This document shows, piece after piece, positions 9,687 to 21,385 of a DNA stretch of 64,000 nucleotides. Source of the stretch: Malania oleifera. Its lineage: Eukaryota; Streptophyta; Magnoliopsida; Santalales; Ximeniaceae. The stretch spans positions 62,359,957-62,423,956 of the forward strand of contig NC_080428.1 of the NCBI RefSeq assembly GCF_029873635.1, in the 5' to 3' direction. Both the position numbers and the translations under genes were made by a program. The first letter of the stretch is position 1; every line of letters starts with the position of its first letter. The notes under the pieces are model-generated. The model was not told the origin of the DNA, made no database searches, and was given only the letters and a program-made list of their open reading frames with translations.

Positions 9687-12085
9687 AACCGTGATGCTCC
9701 GATTTTTGTACAATTTTTTTTAACAATAATAAATAAATATTCACTCGCCATCAACAACATTCACATATCGGCCACGTCAACAATCCTACTGTCATTTACC
9801 AGCACTGGGTACCGGGTAAAAAGTTATTTTATTTGTAAAACCTAACAATGGAAGACAGTATATTTATATCATCCAGAATACAATATTCAGAGTACTAAGA
9901 TACATATTTACACAATACTATCTCATATCCAAAAATGATACAACCCTAGGGAATCACACCTCCCTAGTCCAAACTCACCATGTATATCAGGGTTCCAACT
10001 CCCTACTATCACAGAGCTTTATCACCCGGTCAGTCTCTATTTCCTAAAAAATTTAGATAAATTGGGTAAGACACATCTTAGTAAGAAGGAATAAATTATT
10101 CACAGTGTGTGACCATATAAGTTCAGTTATAACATGCTTTACTTTTTAGAATAACATTTCATCTGAGAAAATACACTGGCAAATATGTTCTCATAGTCAT
10201 ATAGATATACAACACAAGCTTTTATAAGCTTTAAAATCATTTCTCAAAATCAATCATTCCAACACATTTTTACCTACGAAGTTCTTGAGAATAGGGAAGA
10301 TTACCCGCCCATACAGGTAGCTTCCCTCTGCTCTAATACATTATGCAACCGGGTATGGCCACATCTGATACCTATCAGGGCACTCATCTTACTCAGTAAG
10401 CTCTCAGGCGGAGAGTTTCACTTCGGCTCAAATATTTATATTATTAACTCACGTTCCATTTCCCAATTTTATCATTCTTTATTTCTCAATTTCCATTCTT
10501 CCTTTCATTTCTCATTTTAGCCAATTTTATCATTCTTTCACTTTCCATTTCCATTTTACTTTCCAGCTTATGAGTATCCTTGGTATCAAATACCAACATC
10601 GCCTCTGTAACTCATGGCCACCCTGAGGATCTTTCTATCCACGCCATGCTTCCCCCCATGGTCAAGGTTGTGTGGCCCGAAAGCTGGATTTAACGCGGTT
10701 GGCCGACCCGGTTAGATCAAAGTATCATATCACATATCGCGTCTGTAGTACGACTGGCCGGCCTATAACCCGAATCTAGACTCAGGGGGCCCAACAACCC
10801 TACAAAATGGTTCAGTCGACTGTCAAGCCACACATTCTAAGAGTCCATGTGATTGCACTAACACCACTAGCAACGGTACCGCGCTCAATATCATAACCAT
10901 CCATTAGGGTTCATAACCACATACTCGCAATCATTATGCGATATTGACATTTCATCAATCATATTTTAGTATATCACAATTCAAATCAATATAAATATTC
11001 TCAGCATTTTATGTGCACATTTCATCATCTCGTAATAATATATATCATATTTCACGTATTTTTACATTTTCCCAAAATACTTATATAAGTAATTTGTACA
11101 AACTCATTTCTCATGCAAATAATTTCCACTCACATATAAATACCACATTTCATTATTTTCCACTAATCACATCAATCATTCTCATTTCAATATTTTCTTA
11201 GAAAATACCCATTGTTATATTTCACATTTTTCAACACATGTCATGTGCCACACAGTTTTCATCTATTATTCATAATATATTAATTTCAGACTCCAAAGCA
11301 TCACAAATTAATATTACTCAAATGCTACACAATTTATCTGATATTTATATCATAATAATTTTCAAGAAAAATACAATTTGCTCATTTTCATATATTAATT
11401 CAAACGGTAATTCTAAAAATATTGCTATAATTTATTCCACTTACCTGACTTACTAAGAGTCTCATTAGGACCCAAATCCTATGCGCCCTTGGCGCCCGAA
11501 ATTCAAATCCTGCAATTTACATTTTCCCCAGATTAATTAACCTATTTTCCCAAAATAATACCTATCTATCCTTCCCTATGCTCCATGTACTCCAAATTAA
11601 CATTTAAACCAATATTTGATACCCCCACTTAATTTTCTGAATTTTGCTTGCGGGTCCCAAAACTACACCTGCGGCGCTCACCCGGGCCCTAAATTTCAAA
11701 AATTCTACTTTAATTCCAGATGCTCAACGTTTTAGAATTTCTAAATTAATCCTAATTAATTAAAAATAAGCCCCTTAATAACCCCCGTACCCCAAATTTG
11801 GGGTTTTTCCCACGACGACCCCATGAGAATTCCGTCCTGCTAGACTTGTAGAGAATCATCCCTAGATTCTCGTGGTGGTGTCCGTTCGTCAATCAGGCTT
11901 ATAATTTGAAAGAAATTAAAGAAAAAGGGGAAATTGGCTTACCCCGGGAGATACGTCTACACCGCTCCTACCACCGATCCGCTTCGGTAGAAATGACGGC
12001 AGTGGAAAATGGAGTCGAGTGGTATCTTCTAATTTTTGACCGGGCGAAAATCCGTCACGAAACTAAGGAGAGAGGGAGAGAGAAT

Positions 12086-12089
<4 letters not shown>

Positions 12090-12143
<54 letters not shown>
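12090..12143. repeat. GA microsatellite
   Basis: An almost uninterrupted GA repeat inside the Gypsy-2 5' LTR. It creates an artificial arginine/glutamate open frame. Confidence 0.95.
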
Positions 12144-12146
<3 letters not shown>

Positions 12147-12216
12147 TGGGCTACGCAGATCTTTTTTTTTTTTTTCCCCTTTCAAACGTCCTAAGCTTCT
12201 GCTTCAGGAGGGTTAG

Positions 12217-12218
<2 letters not shown>

Positions 12219-12258
<40 letters not shown>
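12219..12258. repeat. AAT microsatellite
   Basis: About 13 AAT units inside the Gypsy-2 5' LTR. Confidence 0.95.
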
Positions 12259-12261
<3 letters not shown>

Positions 12262-12425
12262 TATTTAATTAATAATAATATAGTTTATTAATAAAAATAA
12301 AAATAAATTTTAATTATTTTTTTCTTTTTTTTATAAATTTAATTAACTAATTAATTAATTAATTAACTTTTTTTTTTTTGGAATCACTCCACCAATCTTG
12401 TATAGCCCTTTTTAGGGTTATTACA

Positions 12426-13106
12426 GGATCATAGTAGTGATAGACTTTTTGATGCACAACATAGCCCAAGAAGAGGGACCGAAGAGCACATGGGTCAAGT
12501 TTGGTACACTATTTCTTAGGGATGTTCACATACGTCGTACACCCAAATATGCAAGGAGGGAGTATGAGGGCAGTAGGTAGGGAGATTGAGGCTGACAGGG
12601 ACTAGAGTGGGGTCTTAAAATTTAATATTTTTAGGGAAGTCGGTTGATTAAATGCACGACAATGGTAACAGCGTCATGCCAATGTCATGCGGGGACATAA
12701 GCACCTAAAAGGAGAGCCTGTTTCGTTTCAAGAAGATGCCAATTCTTCTGTTCAGCGACCCCATTTTTCTAAGGGGTCTGAGGACATGAGGTCTCGTGGG
12801 TAAGACCATGATATTGAAAATAGGAATGAAATTGGTGATTACCATATTCACCACTATTGCTAAAGCGGAGAATCTAGATCTTAGCGAAAAATTGAGTTTG
12901 AACCATAACATGAAATGATTGAAAGATACGAAACACTTCATCCTTAGGTTTCATCAAATATAGCCAAGTCATTCAAGTGCAGTCATCAACAAATATCACA
13001 AACCAATGTACACTAGAGATAGTGGATACATGGGAGGGTCCCCATACATCATAATGAATTAAAGCAAATGGTGTATCACTTTTATTCATGTTTAATGGAT
13101 AAATAG
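12426..13106 (-). pseudogene. Copia-X integrase fragment
   Basis: The minus-strand translation gives NKSDTPFALIHYDVWGPS and WFVIFVDDCT at the start of the Ty1/copia integrase core, and KLDPCALRSLFLGYVVHQK near its end, with stops and shifts between. The frame is cut at 12,425 by Gypsy-2 and continues at 4,540. At 13,106 it is cut by a solo LTR and continues at 14,923. Confidence 0.75.
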
Positions 13107-14024
13107 TGTTAGCCCTGGTGGCTACACTATCATGGTTTATATGTTTTGATGATAATAACCTATATGTTGTTTCTAGTGTTTTCCTATCTTTGCAGATCAT
13201 GTATAGTACAGGGTTCAGTGACAAATACATGAATTATTGGATCAAAGGTAAAGATTGGACCAAGTTGACGTCAAATAGGAAAGATCAAAAGGACACCGAC
13301 TCAGAAGAACTCAAGCACATCCAAAAGAAGATTATTGTAGGTTTATACGTAATGGATGTGTGTTTGAGGTAGTTTATTTTGTAACTCTTGCGGTTTTGTT
13401 TTTCACATGATTTCTAAGCAAGAGATGAGCAAAATTGCATATGCATATTAGGAAAAATGAGTTTATAGGATTTCACAAAGTCACAGACTCAACATACATA
13501 GTTTTCAAAGTTAAATCAAAGAGTTTGTCAAAAGAATTCTAAATTCAAATATGTTTTCCAAAGGGACAAGTTTTCAATATTTTGGTTTTATAATCATTTT
13601 GATACTTAGTCCTAATTTTTTCAAAACAAGCTTTATGCCTTAAAGACTCAAGAAAGTCAAGAATACTTTTATAAAGGACATACTTAGTATATAAAATATC
13701 GAAATAAGCTTTCAAATGTATTTTATTAATCAAGATATCTTATATTCAAAGAGAAACTCATTTGGACAAGTTTTAATCTTCATTAGATTTAATATATTTC
13801 ATATAATTTTGTACAAGAATGTTTTAATTCATTAAAAGGCTTTTTGACAAGGAAAAACAGAGCAATCATCGACTAATGTAGTGCAGCCTTGAAACCTGAA
13901 CACCATTTGGTATTTGGGGTATAACTTTTGTTACAAACGTCCAAAAAAGATGATCTTGGTGTCTCTGGAAAGCTAAGAAAAAATCCCACAACTTTCATGT
14001 TGATAACTTTTCTAATTCAGGGCA

Positions 14025-14172
14025 CTTGTCGACGATTGGGTGCAACTCGTCAATGAATCTAGCCAGAATGTTAACGATTACTGGTAGAGCGTTACTAGTC
14101 GACAAGTGGGGGTCACAAGTTGATGAGTGGGGGCCACTAGATGACGAGTATGGGTCAGTAGTCGACAAGTGG
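14025..14172 (+). repeat. GTCGAC motif array with 21-bp tandem repeats
   Basis: A CTTGTCGACGATTGG copy at 14,025 and a CTCGTCAATGAATC copy at 14,046 precede four tandem units of exactly 21 bp starting at 14,097, 14,118, 14,139 and 14,160. Each has the core AGTCGACAAGTGG or a close variant. The array ends about 100 bp upstream of the LTR TATA box. Confidence 0.8.
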
Positions 14173-14274
14173 CATCGAGATTCAGTCCTCAACGGCTATA
14201 AACGGCTAGTTTTCAATTTAAACATAAAATATTTCACCCCAATGGCCATAAAATGGCTAGTAGCTCATTTTGCC

Positions 14275-14282
14275 TATAAATA
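14275..14282 (+). promoter_or_regulatory. TATA box of SIRE-type solo LTR
   Basis: TATAAATA within TTGCCTATAAATACA; the same context occurs in the LTR at 20,534-22,456. Confidence 0.5.
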
Positions 14283-14922
14283 CAAGTCCATAAACTTGTT
14301 TAGTAATGGTTTTGGTGATTTATACAAGTTCATAGTGAAAAATATCATTTTATACAAAACCTAGGCACTTTGCGTAGAGTTATTCATTCACAAGTGCTCA
14401 TTTTCTCTTACTCTCTAGTCTTGTGTGATTCAATCCTTAAGAGAATAGTGTGAGATTTGATTTGTAAGTGATATTAGCTCAATCAAGGAGTATTTCTTTG
14501 TAGTCCATCCTCTTGTAAAGGGTTCTTGGTGAACCAACTTGGTGAAGGTTCTTGGTGAACCAAACTTGCAAGGCTATTGGTGAGCGCGGTAGGGACTTGT
14601 TCTTTAGTGTAGGGTTTGGTACCCGAGTTGTAAGGCTTGCTCCACCGGTGAAGAAGTCTTCATAGTGGATTGTGGAATCCTTAGCTTAGTGTTAAGGCAT
14701 GGACGTAGGCTTGGTGTCTAACCATGTTAAATATCTGGTGTTGGATTTTTCTCTCCCTTCACTCTCTATATATGTCTTGTGCTTGATTTACTTTATATAT
14801 TGTGATATAATTGCTTGCAATCTTGTCAAAAGTTTTATTTTGTAGAGAAAGCCCAAATACGCAAAAAGAGTCCAATCACCCCCCTCTTGGACTCTATATA
14901 CTCTCTGGTGGGACTATTAACA

Positions 14923-15005
14923 AGTAGCACAATGAATTTTGGCTAAAATGCAAGTATCCCATTTAAATTCATAAATATCCACATTGGAGAATCCTTTGAT
15001 GGAAG
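14923..15005 (-). pseudogene. Copia-X pre-integrase fragment
   Basis: The minus-strand frame reads GFSNVDIYEFKWDTCILAK and continues directly into the integrase frame at 13,106 once the solo LTR is removed. CILAK is the usual end of the copia GAG-pre-integrase domain. Recognisable copia sequence ends near 15,005. Confidence 0.6.
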
Positions 15006-15479
15006 GGATTTTGCAGTCATGACTATAATCTCTCTAATTGGTTTATTCCTATAATCTCTCTGATTTGTTTCTTAATTAACAACTCACGCCAACAACTAAG
15101 ACATTCTGTCGAGCAGACCATTAGTGGATGTTTCGTTGTCGTAGTTAGACCAATAGAGGACCGATTCAACCCAACTCATTTCAATGTAGTTTTTGCGCCG
15201 CAAACCCAGTTCGGAAAAGCTCTCATGCATAATAACGAAAAGCTAATTGCCATTTCCGAGAAATAGAGAGATGAGCTTTGCTTTGATTGTTCTTTGCTTG
15301 TTTCTAGTGGCCAATAAAACCACAACCCTGATGAAGAGATCTTTGTGTAAGCATATTGCCATCGATGAACAATCTCACTTGCACCTTCTTCCAATTATGA
15401 AAACAATGATGGTTTCTGAAACGGGAATTAACTTGTTCTTCTGTGAAACAATTACACCAAAACTTGTTTATTTTCTTCA

Positions 15480-15513
<34 letters not shown>

Positions 15514-16699
15514 TAGTTAAATTTAGCATAGGTTCAATAAAATTTCTCCCCATCCCTTGCATTGCTTTTTTATGATGTTGGTCTTTAACCAGATAGTTTT
15601 TAGAAAATCCAACTCATTCTTTTGCCTTTTTTATGATGTTGGTCTTTAAATTTTACACAAACTCAAAACAAAGTTCAAATTTTCAGTCATTTTGCAAGTG
15701 GTATTGTCTAATTAGTTTAAATAAAGTTCAAATTTTCAGTTCATAACATGGTTGTACTATCTTAGAGTTAGTTAATGTGATCTCCTGACTCTACCAACTC
15801 TTATGATATTTTTAACTTGAGGGAGTAATGGAATGGATTGAAATATTAAACTACTTATAATCTTATTTGTTCATTATTCCTTTATTTGTTTCATTATTAG
15901 AGAGACTCACACGATTTAAGTTTCTATTCTAATCTAGATTGGGAATAATTTCTTATATTTTATTCTTTACAATTTTACTTATATGAATCAAGAGTTGTTA
16001 ATTAGTAGAAATGGTTGATATAGTTACCAGAAAAACTAATACATAACTTAATTGCAAGTTATCGTATATAACTTTAATTATTATGATACAAAATAATTTT
16101 TTAATAAAATAATAATAAAAATTATGTTTGAGATTGGCGAATTATCTGCCATCATTCATGAATTATTCGACCCGAACAACCATCAACCGACCACTTAAAC
16201 AAGTCAAATATAGATTTTGATTTTTTCACCCGATAGTCTGTCTAATCCATCACAGATTATCCAATCCGATCTGCTTTGTTAGGTTTAGATTAGATTTGGA
16301 TCCATAATGTCAATAATCCGATAAACCAAGATTTAGTCCCAATAAAATGATAAAAAGTCAAAGTAAACAAAGGACAACTTTGATTTGTCAATATTTGGTC
16401 ATGCCACTTGCTATATTTTTTTTAGAAAAAGGTTGCATGCGTTGGCTAGGCGTGGGAAGGACACCAATTTATTTTTATTATATTTTTCTTTATCAAAAAT
16501 ATTATTATAAGCAAAATTTTATTATAATAAAACTAATAAATTTATTAAAAAAATAATGATCTAAAAAATTTTATTTAATTCATTAATTTAGTATATATTT
16601 TATTTTACTTGTTTTCTAATAGTGAAATGTAAAAAAAAATGAATTTTTTTTTTTTTTAATGTTTTGCTCGTGTCTTCTCCCTCTCTCTCCCTTTCTCGC

Positions 16700-16737
<38 letters not shown>

Positions 16738-17639
16738 ACGTCAAGCAGTGGAAGCTTTCGGGGCCATGACTTTTGGAGCCACCATGGGTCTTACTAGGGT
16801 TTATTTTTTTATTCCTTTTTAAACTTCTTTCTCTCATGCAAAAAAAGAAGAAGTAATAATTATATTAATTTGGAAGTAGGAAATGCACTTTGTGCTAACA
16901 CACTACCCCTCTCTCTCTCTCTCCATCAAGTCAGTGGAGGCTTTTTGGGGCCAACTAATTGATATTAAAATCATGAGCATAATTTAATAAACATAAATTT
17001 CAAAACCAAGAATTTACTATGATTTCATTTTCAAAATTCAATATTTTAATTCATTGTAATATGATTCTAGCATAAAATTTTAATCTATTGCTAAAATTTA
17101 CTTCATTTGATCACGATACATATATATATATATATATATAATTTATCTATTATATTTATTCATAAATATTTCAATCAAATGTGCAGAGTTTTCCTTTTAA
17201 ATTACTCCATGCAAACGAATTTACGTCATCTATAGTCTAGATGTCCCAAACATCTTTCAAATTTTACGTGCTACAAATAATTTGTGTAAATATTATCATT
17301 TTTAAAAAAAATTTAAATATTTGATAATTATGTTGAATAAATTGTACAAAATAATATGTTAAATTTTCATATTTTTGTAAAAATTAATTATAAAATTTCA
17401 TATGGCAAAGCACAGACCGATGTTTCTACTAGTACTGTAATCCATGATCTTAATATTAGGATAAATATATTTTTACTGCCATTGCCATTGCCACTGTAAT
17501 TTTTTTGTGTAAAAATCATTAGTTTGATTAATCTTTAGTTTCTAATATTACCAGATAATAGTATAAGCTTTCACTACTTATAATTAAAAGCACTTACTAG
17601 TTGTACTTAATATATTTTGTTCTATATGACTACACAACA
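15006..17639. other. AT-rich non-coding stretch with microsatellites
   Basis: I see no supported gene. Simple repeats are ATT at 15,482-15,515, CT at 16,676-16,738, CT at 16,908-16,922 and TA at 17,117-17,141. A short plus-strand frame at 15,270-15,516 starts with a hydrophobic stretch (MSFALIVLCLFLVA) but resembles nothing I recognise and runs into the ATT repeat, so I do not call it a gene. Confidence 0.6.
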
Positions 17640-18033
17640 TATACTTCTAATACTAAATATACATATTAAAAGATGAAAGAAAAAAAGTAACACAAATCGA
17701 CACAAAAGGGTCAGATGGTGGAGCTTTAAGGGAGATAATTTTAGTAACATTCAAAAATGAAATTATCAAAGAGTATGACTCGATAGTGGAGGGTAAGGTG
17801 GATGTGAATATTGTTTGAATAAAATGGCTAGCTCTATTAAAGGATTAAAAAAAGATTTTAAGTAAGTTCAAAGGAAGATACTCAAATCGTAAAGAAAGTT
17901 GGTGATGAAATCAAGAAGTCTAAAAAAACGTTAAGACAAAAAGATATTGGCTTAAAATATGACAAAATGGTTGAAATATTAAAAATATTGACAAATATAA
18001 AGAACTTAGAAAAAATGCATAAAAGACTATTAG
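17640..18033 (+). mobile_element. RTE-type LINE fragment
   Basis: The sequence (for example GTGGAGCTTTAAGGGAGA, and GAAAGTTGGTGATGAAATCA) aligns by eye with 36,183-36,545 and with 51,843-52,072 plus 62,052-62,175, the region between endonuclease and reverse transcriptase of the same LINE family. It is cut at 18,034 by an LTR. Confidence 0.7.
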
Positions 18034-18279
18034 TGTAATGACCCAAAAAATGTATATATGATTAAAACATAATAAAAAAAAAAATGATCATTAAGTTAAT
18101 ATCAATATAAAGGTGTTTATCTATTAGGATCCTTGATTCCATGATTAATATCTAAAAAAGACCTTATCTAAGTGAGTGCTCAGAAATCGTTGCAGTTTAG
18201 TCGCTCCCTGGAAGTCGACCTAGTCAAAATGGAATTTCATAAGATAAACAAAGTAGACACAGATGATGTAATGATTTCA

Positions 18280-18324
<45 letters not shown>

Positions 18325-19017
18325 GTAAATTAATTAAAAACTAATTAAATGGGAGTGTCGGCAAACACTCCCTTTTTTTTTCCCCCACATGTATCCCTCA
18401 TCCCTATCTCAAACCTCTCATCCCAAACTCATCACATGTCCATTCATTCATTTTTTTTTTAAAATTATAATTTCACCAATTTCCCTACACTTTTATAAAT
18501 TTCATTTTTTTCCCAAAATTTTTCTATAAATAGGAAGCTCTTCAACCTTCATTTTTCACAAAAATTTTCCAAATGAAGAGAATAATTAGTGAGCGAAAGA
18601 ATAAGTGGTGGAGGGAGAATTTTTATTATACGTAAAATTCTCACTTGCCCACTCTTTTCGATCTCATTTTCAAAGATATTCATTGTGACCGCCTCGCAAG
18701 ATTAAGGGTAAGTAAATTTTGATTATATTAGTTATTTTTTATAAAAATTTATCGAATTTATTTTTACGCATATTTAATTATATTAGTTTTATCTTTAACA
18801 TACTTGCGTTATTTTTTAGTTAAGAAATCTTCTAAACCGCTCGGGTATTTTACAGCATTAATTTCTATTCAAGAAAATATTTTTAACACGAAAATCGTGT
18901 GACATGAGTTTATTTCTATGTTACATATTTTACGAAAATATGAGTAAAGATGACATGAGTTTATTTTTACATTGTATATTTCATGAAAAATATAATTAAA
19001 AATGAGATCTTCATGAT
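18034..19017 (+). mobile_element. truncated copy of the 1,899-4,107 LTR family
   Basis: It begins TGTAATGACCC and runs parallel to the solo LTR at 1,899-3,100, including GATCCTTGATTCCATG and the TATA box TATAAATAG at 18,525-18,533. A short AAT microsatellite lies at 18,278-18,323. It stops abruptly at about 19,017, where copia coding sequence begins, so its 3' half is deleted. Confidence 0.75.
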
Positions 19018-19962
19018 ATGCTCATAGTTCAAATTTATGTTGACAATATCATTTTTGAAGCAACTAATGATGAGTTGTGTAATGAGTTTACCAAATGCAT
19101 GCAAAGTGAATTTGAAATGAGCATGATAGGTGAGCTTAGTTTCTTTTTAGGACTGCAAATTAAACAAGCTGAATATGGAACTTTCATATGTCAATCTAAA
19201 TATATCAGGAACTTGCTAAAGAAATTTAATATGGAAGATTATAAAACTCTTGGTACTCCTATAAGTTTTTCCATTAAACTTGATAAAGATGAGCAAGAGA
19301 TCCCTATTGATGTAAAATTGTATTGTGACATGATTGAGAGTCTTCTATAGCTCACTGCTAGTAGGCCTGATATTATGTTTAGTGTGTGCATGTGTGCTAA
19401 GTTTCATGCTACTCCTAAGGAATCTCATTTAATAGTAGTTAAATGAATCCTTAGGCTTATGGTACCCTAAGCATACTACCTTTGAGATTGTGAGTTATAT
19501 TGATGCTGACTTTGACGGTAGTAAGGTTGATAGGAAGAGTACTAGCGACACTTGTCACTATTTAGGACAATCTCTCGTTTCTTGGTTTTCCAAGAAACAA
19601 AATTCAGTTGCCTTATCCACAGCTGAAGCAGAATATATTGCGGCTGGAAGCTGTTGTGCTCAAACTCTTTATATGAAACAAGAACTTATGGATTTTGGGT
19701 TGCACTACGATATAGTACCAATTAAATGTGATAATACTAGTGTAATCAACATTTCTAAAAATCTTATCTCACATTCACGAATAAAACACACTGAAATTAG
19801 ACATCACTTCCTTTGTGATCATGTGCAGAAAGAGGATGTGACTCTTAAGTTTGTATGCACTAATAAGCAGTGAGCGGACATTTTCACTAAACCACTTTTA
19901 GAAGATAGGTTCATACAAATTAGACGTGAATTAGGTCTCATGCATAGTAGAAATGCTTCCTA
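19018..19962 (+). pseudogene. SIRE-like copia RT/RNase H fragment
   Basis: Two main open segments (19,018-19,350 and 19,490-19,873) carry the end of copia RT and the RNase H. The RT part has QIYVDNIIFEA, with the YVDD box changed to YVDN, then MSMIGELSFFLGLQIKQ and LTASRPDIMFS. The RNase H part has YIDADFDGSKVDRKSTS, VALSTAEAEYIAAGSCCAQ, KCDNTSVINISKN and HSRIKHTEIRHHF. The sequence continues to ADIFTKPLLEDRF. Stops interrupt the frame at 19,348 and elsewhere. Everything 5' of RT is missing. Its 3' LTR follows at 20,534. Confidence 0.85.
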
Positions 19963-20533
19963 GATATTTCATAGTTTGCATAAATTTAGGGGGAGCTTTC
20001 AAATTATTTTAAAGTCTAACAACTAATATAACTATTGATATCTTTCATTGGCTTGAACTTTACGAAATTGATTATATTTTACAATGCACATTTCTCATAT
20101 CTACTGCATGATGATAATTGCATTTATGTTTTATGTATTGATCATACTGAAACTGTTTGAGTTAAGTAGTTATGGATAAACTGTTAGATCTTAAAAACTC
20201 AAAACAGGTCATTTTTGTACAATTTTTTTTGGGAAATGTCCTACTTTCAAATGGCATGCTGCCGAAATTTTTTAAAAAATTTCCAAAATCATCTTGTATA
20301 CAAATGATTCTTACCCAATGCCTAAGGCTATTAGTTTCATGGTCATTTTTGCTGTTGCCAAAAGGGGGAGATGAATAAGAGGCAAAAATTGGGTTGACTT
20401 GAAAATTGGGTTGAATTGAACTTAAATGGAAAATTATTTAAAGTTTTACATAATGCACATTGTTAGGGGGAGCCTTCTAAGGCTATACCCATTTTTTGCA
20501 TGATGTATGTGTCATAATCAAAAAAGGGAAGAA
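19963..20533 (+). other. copia 3' non-coding region with polypurine tract
   Basis: No env-like frame is seen between the end of RNase H and the LTR. The run AAAAAAGGGAAGAA immediately before TGTTGACC at 20,534 is the polypurine tract. Confidence 0.65.
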
Positions 20534-20886
20534 TGTTGACCTTATAGGTCACACCCGATTTTGGTAAGACAAATACTTAGGTATTTGATGATTTTCAAGT
20601 GTATATGCAGGCTTAGATGAACATCTCAAGGAATGATACTTGAAGTAAGACATGAAAGTCCTGAAGATTTTAATTCATATTGTAAATTCAATTAATATGG
20701 GTCTATAATAGTAACTAGGGATATGGTCTGTAATAATTACCTGCATATCATGCATATTAGATATATGGTAAGCTCAGTAAGACCCTAGTATGACTCTAGG
20801 TCCCAACACTCATGCACATATATCATACAAAATATAGGAGTGTTAAAAATGCACTTAATTGAATATTATTAGGAAATTTGAGAGAG

Positions 20887-21252
20887 CTCGAGCGACCAAA
20901 CCCCAGAAGTTCAAAACTTCTCGGGCACCCGAACTATTGAGAAATTAATAGTTGACTTAGGCACTCGAGCGACCAAACTATTTTGTGCATACCTTTCATA
21001 AGCGCTCGAACCACCTAAAAAGGACCTCTCACCAACTCGGGTTACGAGCGATTTAGTTCAAATTAAGCCCTGGGTGACCGAACACATGAGTTCGGGCTAC
21101 CAAACCTATGACCGGGCACCCAAAAATCTGAAAAAATGTTTCTGACTTTGGTTCGAGCCACTGAACTGAGATTTGGGCTAATGAACTGATTTAAAGACCT
21201 TTTATGAATGTGTCTGTTCGGACGACCGAACCACAGTTCAGCCACCCGAACC
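20887..21252 (+). repeat. array of degenerate TTCGGGCGACCGAAC motifs
   Basis: About ten copies of a motif with inverted TCGG/CCGA ends can be read: 20,887, 20,920, 20,964, 21,003, 21,036, 21,070, 21,091, 21,111, 21,151, 21,216 and 21,238. Examples are CTCGAGCGACCAAAC, CTGGGTGACCGAAC and GTTCGGACGACCGAAC. The array ends about 125 bp upstream of the TATA box at 21,378. Confidence 0.75.
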
Positions 21253-21377
21253 TTGCCGGGTTAAAAATATTTTAACTGTGGTAAATACGGGTTAATATGG
21301 ATTAATTGTGTTTAAACATTTTGGAACTTTTCTAAGAATTCCTTGCAAGTCCCAACGGTTGTAATTTTTACCTTGCC

Positions 21378-21385
21378 TATAAATA
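21378..21385 (+). promoter_or_regulatory. TATA box of copia LTR
   Basis: TATAAATA in the context TTGCCTATAAATATA. Confidence 0.5.

Larger units (their letters stand above)
4541..12425 (-). mobile_element. Gypsy-2: degenerate Tekay-type gypsy retrotransposon
   Basis: This is a Ty3/gypsy element in the order (minus strand) 5' LTR 12,425-9,692, primer-binding site, gag, protease, RT, RNase H, integrase, polypurine tract, 3' LTR remnant. The integrase C-terminus and the 2.7-kb LTR suggest the Tekay/Del chromovirus lineage. The 3' LTR is reduced to about 118 bp (4,541-4,658), so no target duplication can be read. Every coding domain has stops or frameshifts, so the copy cannot move on its own. 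It lies inside Copia-X. Confidence 0.85.
9692..12425 (-). mobile_element. 5' LTR of Gypsy-2, 2.73 kb
   Basis: Plus-strand ends are TGATGCTCC and GGTTATTACA. Its outer ~110 bp match the remnant at 4,541-4,658. It contains a block (10,041-10,090, minus strand) reading CTTACTAAGATGTGTCTTACCC then TTTTTTAGG, shared with other gypsy LTRs here, plus a GA microsatellite and an AAT microsatellite near its start. Confidence 0.8.
13107..14922 (+). mobile_element. SIRE-type copia solo LTR, 1.8 kb
   Basis: It begins TGTTAGCCCTGGTGGC, followed by a TTTTGATGATAATAAC stretch, and ends after CACCCCCCTCTTGG with ATTAACA. These are hallmarks of SIRE/Maximus-type copia LTRs. Flanks AATAG (13,102-13,106) and AGTAG (14,923-14,927) are a 5-bp target duplication with one change. 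Removing it rejoins the Copia-X frame on both sides. There is no internal coding region, so it is a solo LTR. TATAAATA at 14,275-14,282 sets the orientation. Confidence 0.8.

Noticed and set aside
11906..12268. 120-codon plus-strand frame with Arg/Glu and Asn runs
   Set aside because: It is produced by the GA and AAT microsatellites inside the Gypsy-2 LTR.
14026..14364. 112-codon plus-strand frame with repeated VDKWG/VDEWG peptides
   Set aside because: The peptide repeat is the translation of the 21-bp LTR array, with no independent coding evidence.
15247..15516. Small frame with hydrophobic start, like a secreted peptide
   Set aside because: No homology I recognise, it terminates in an ATT microsatellite, and no promoter or conserved cysteine pattern is seen.
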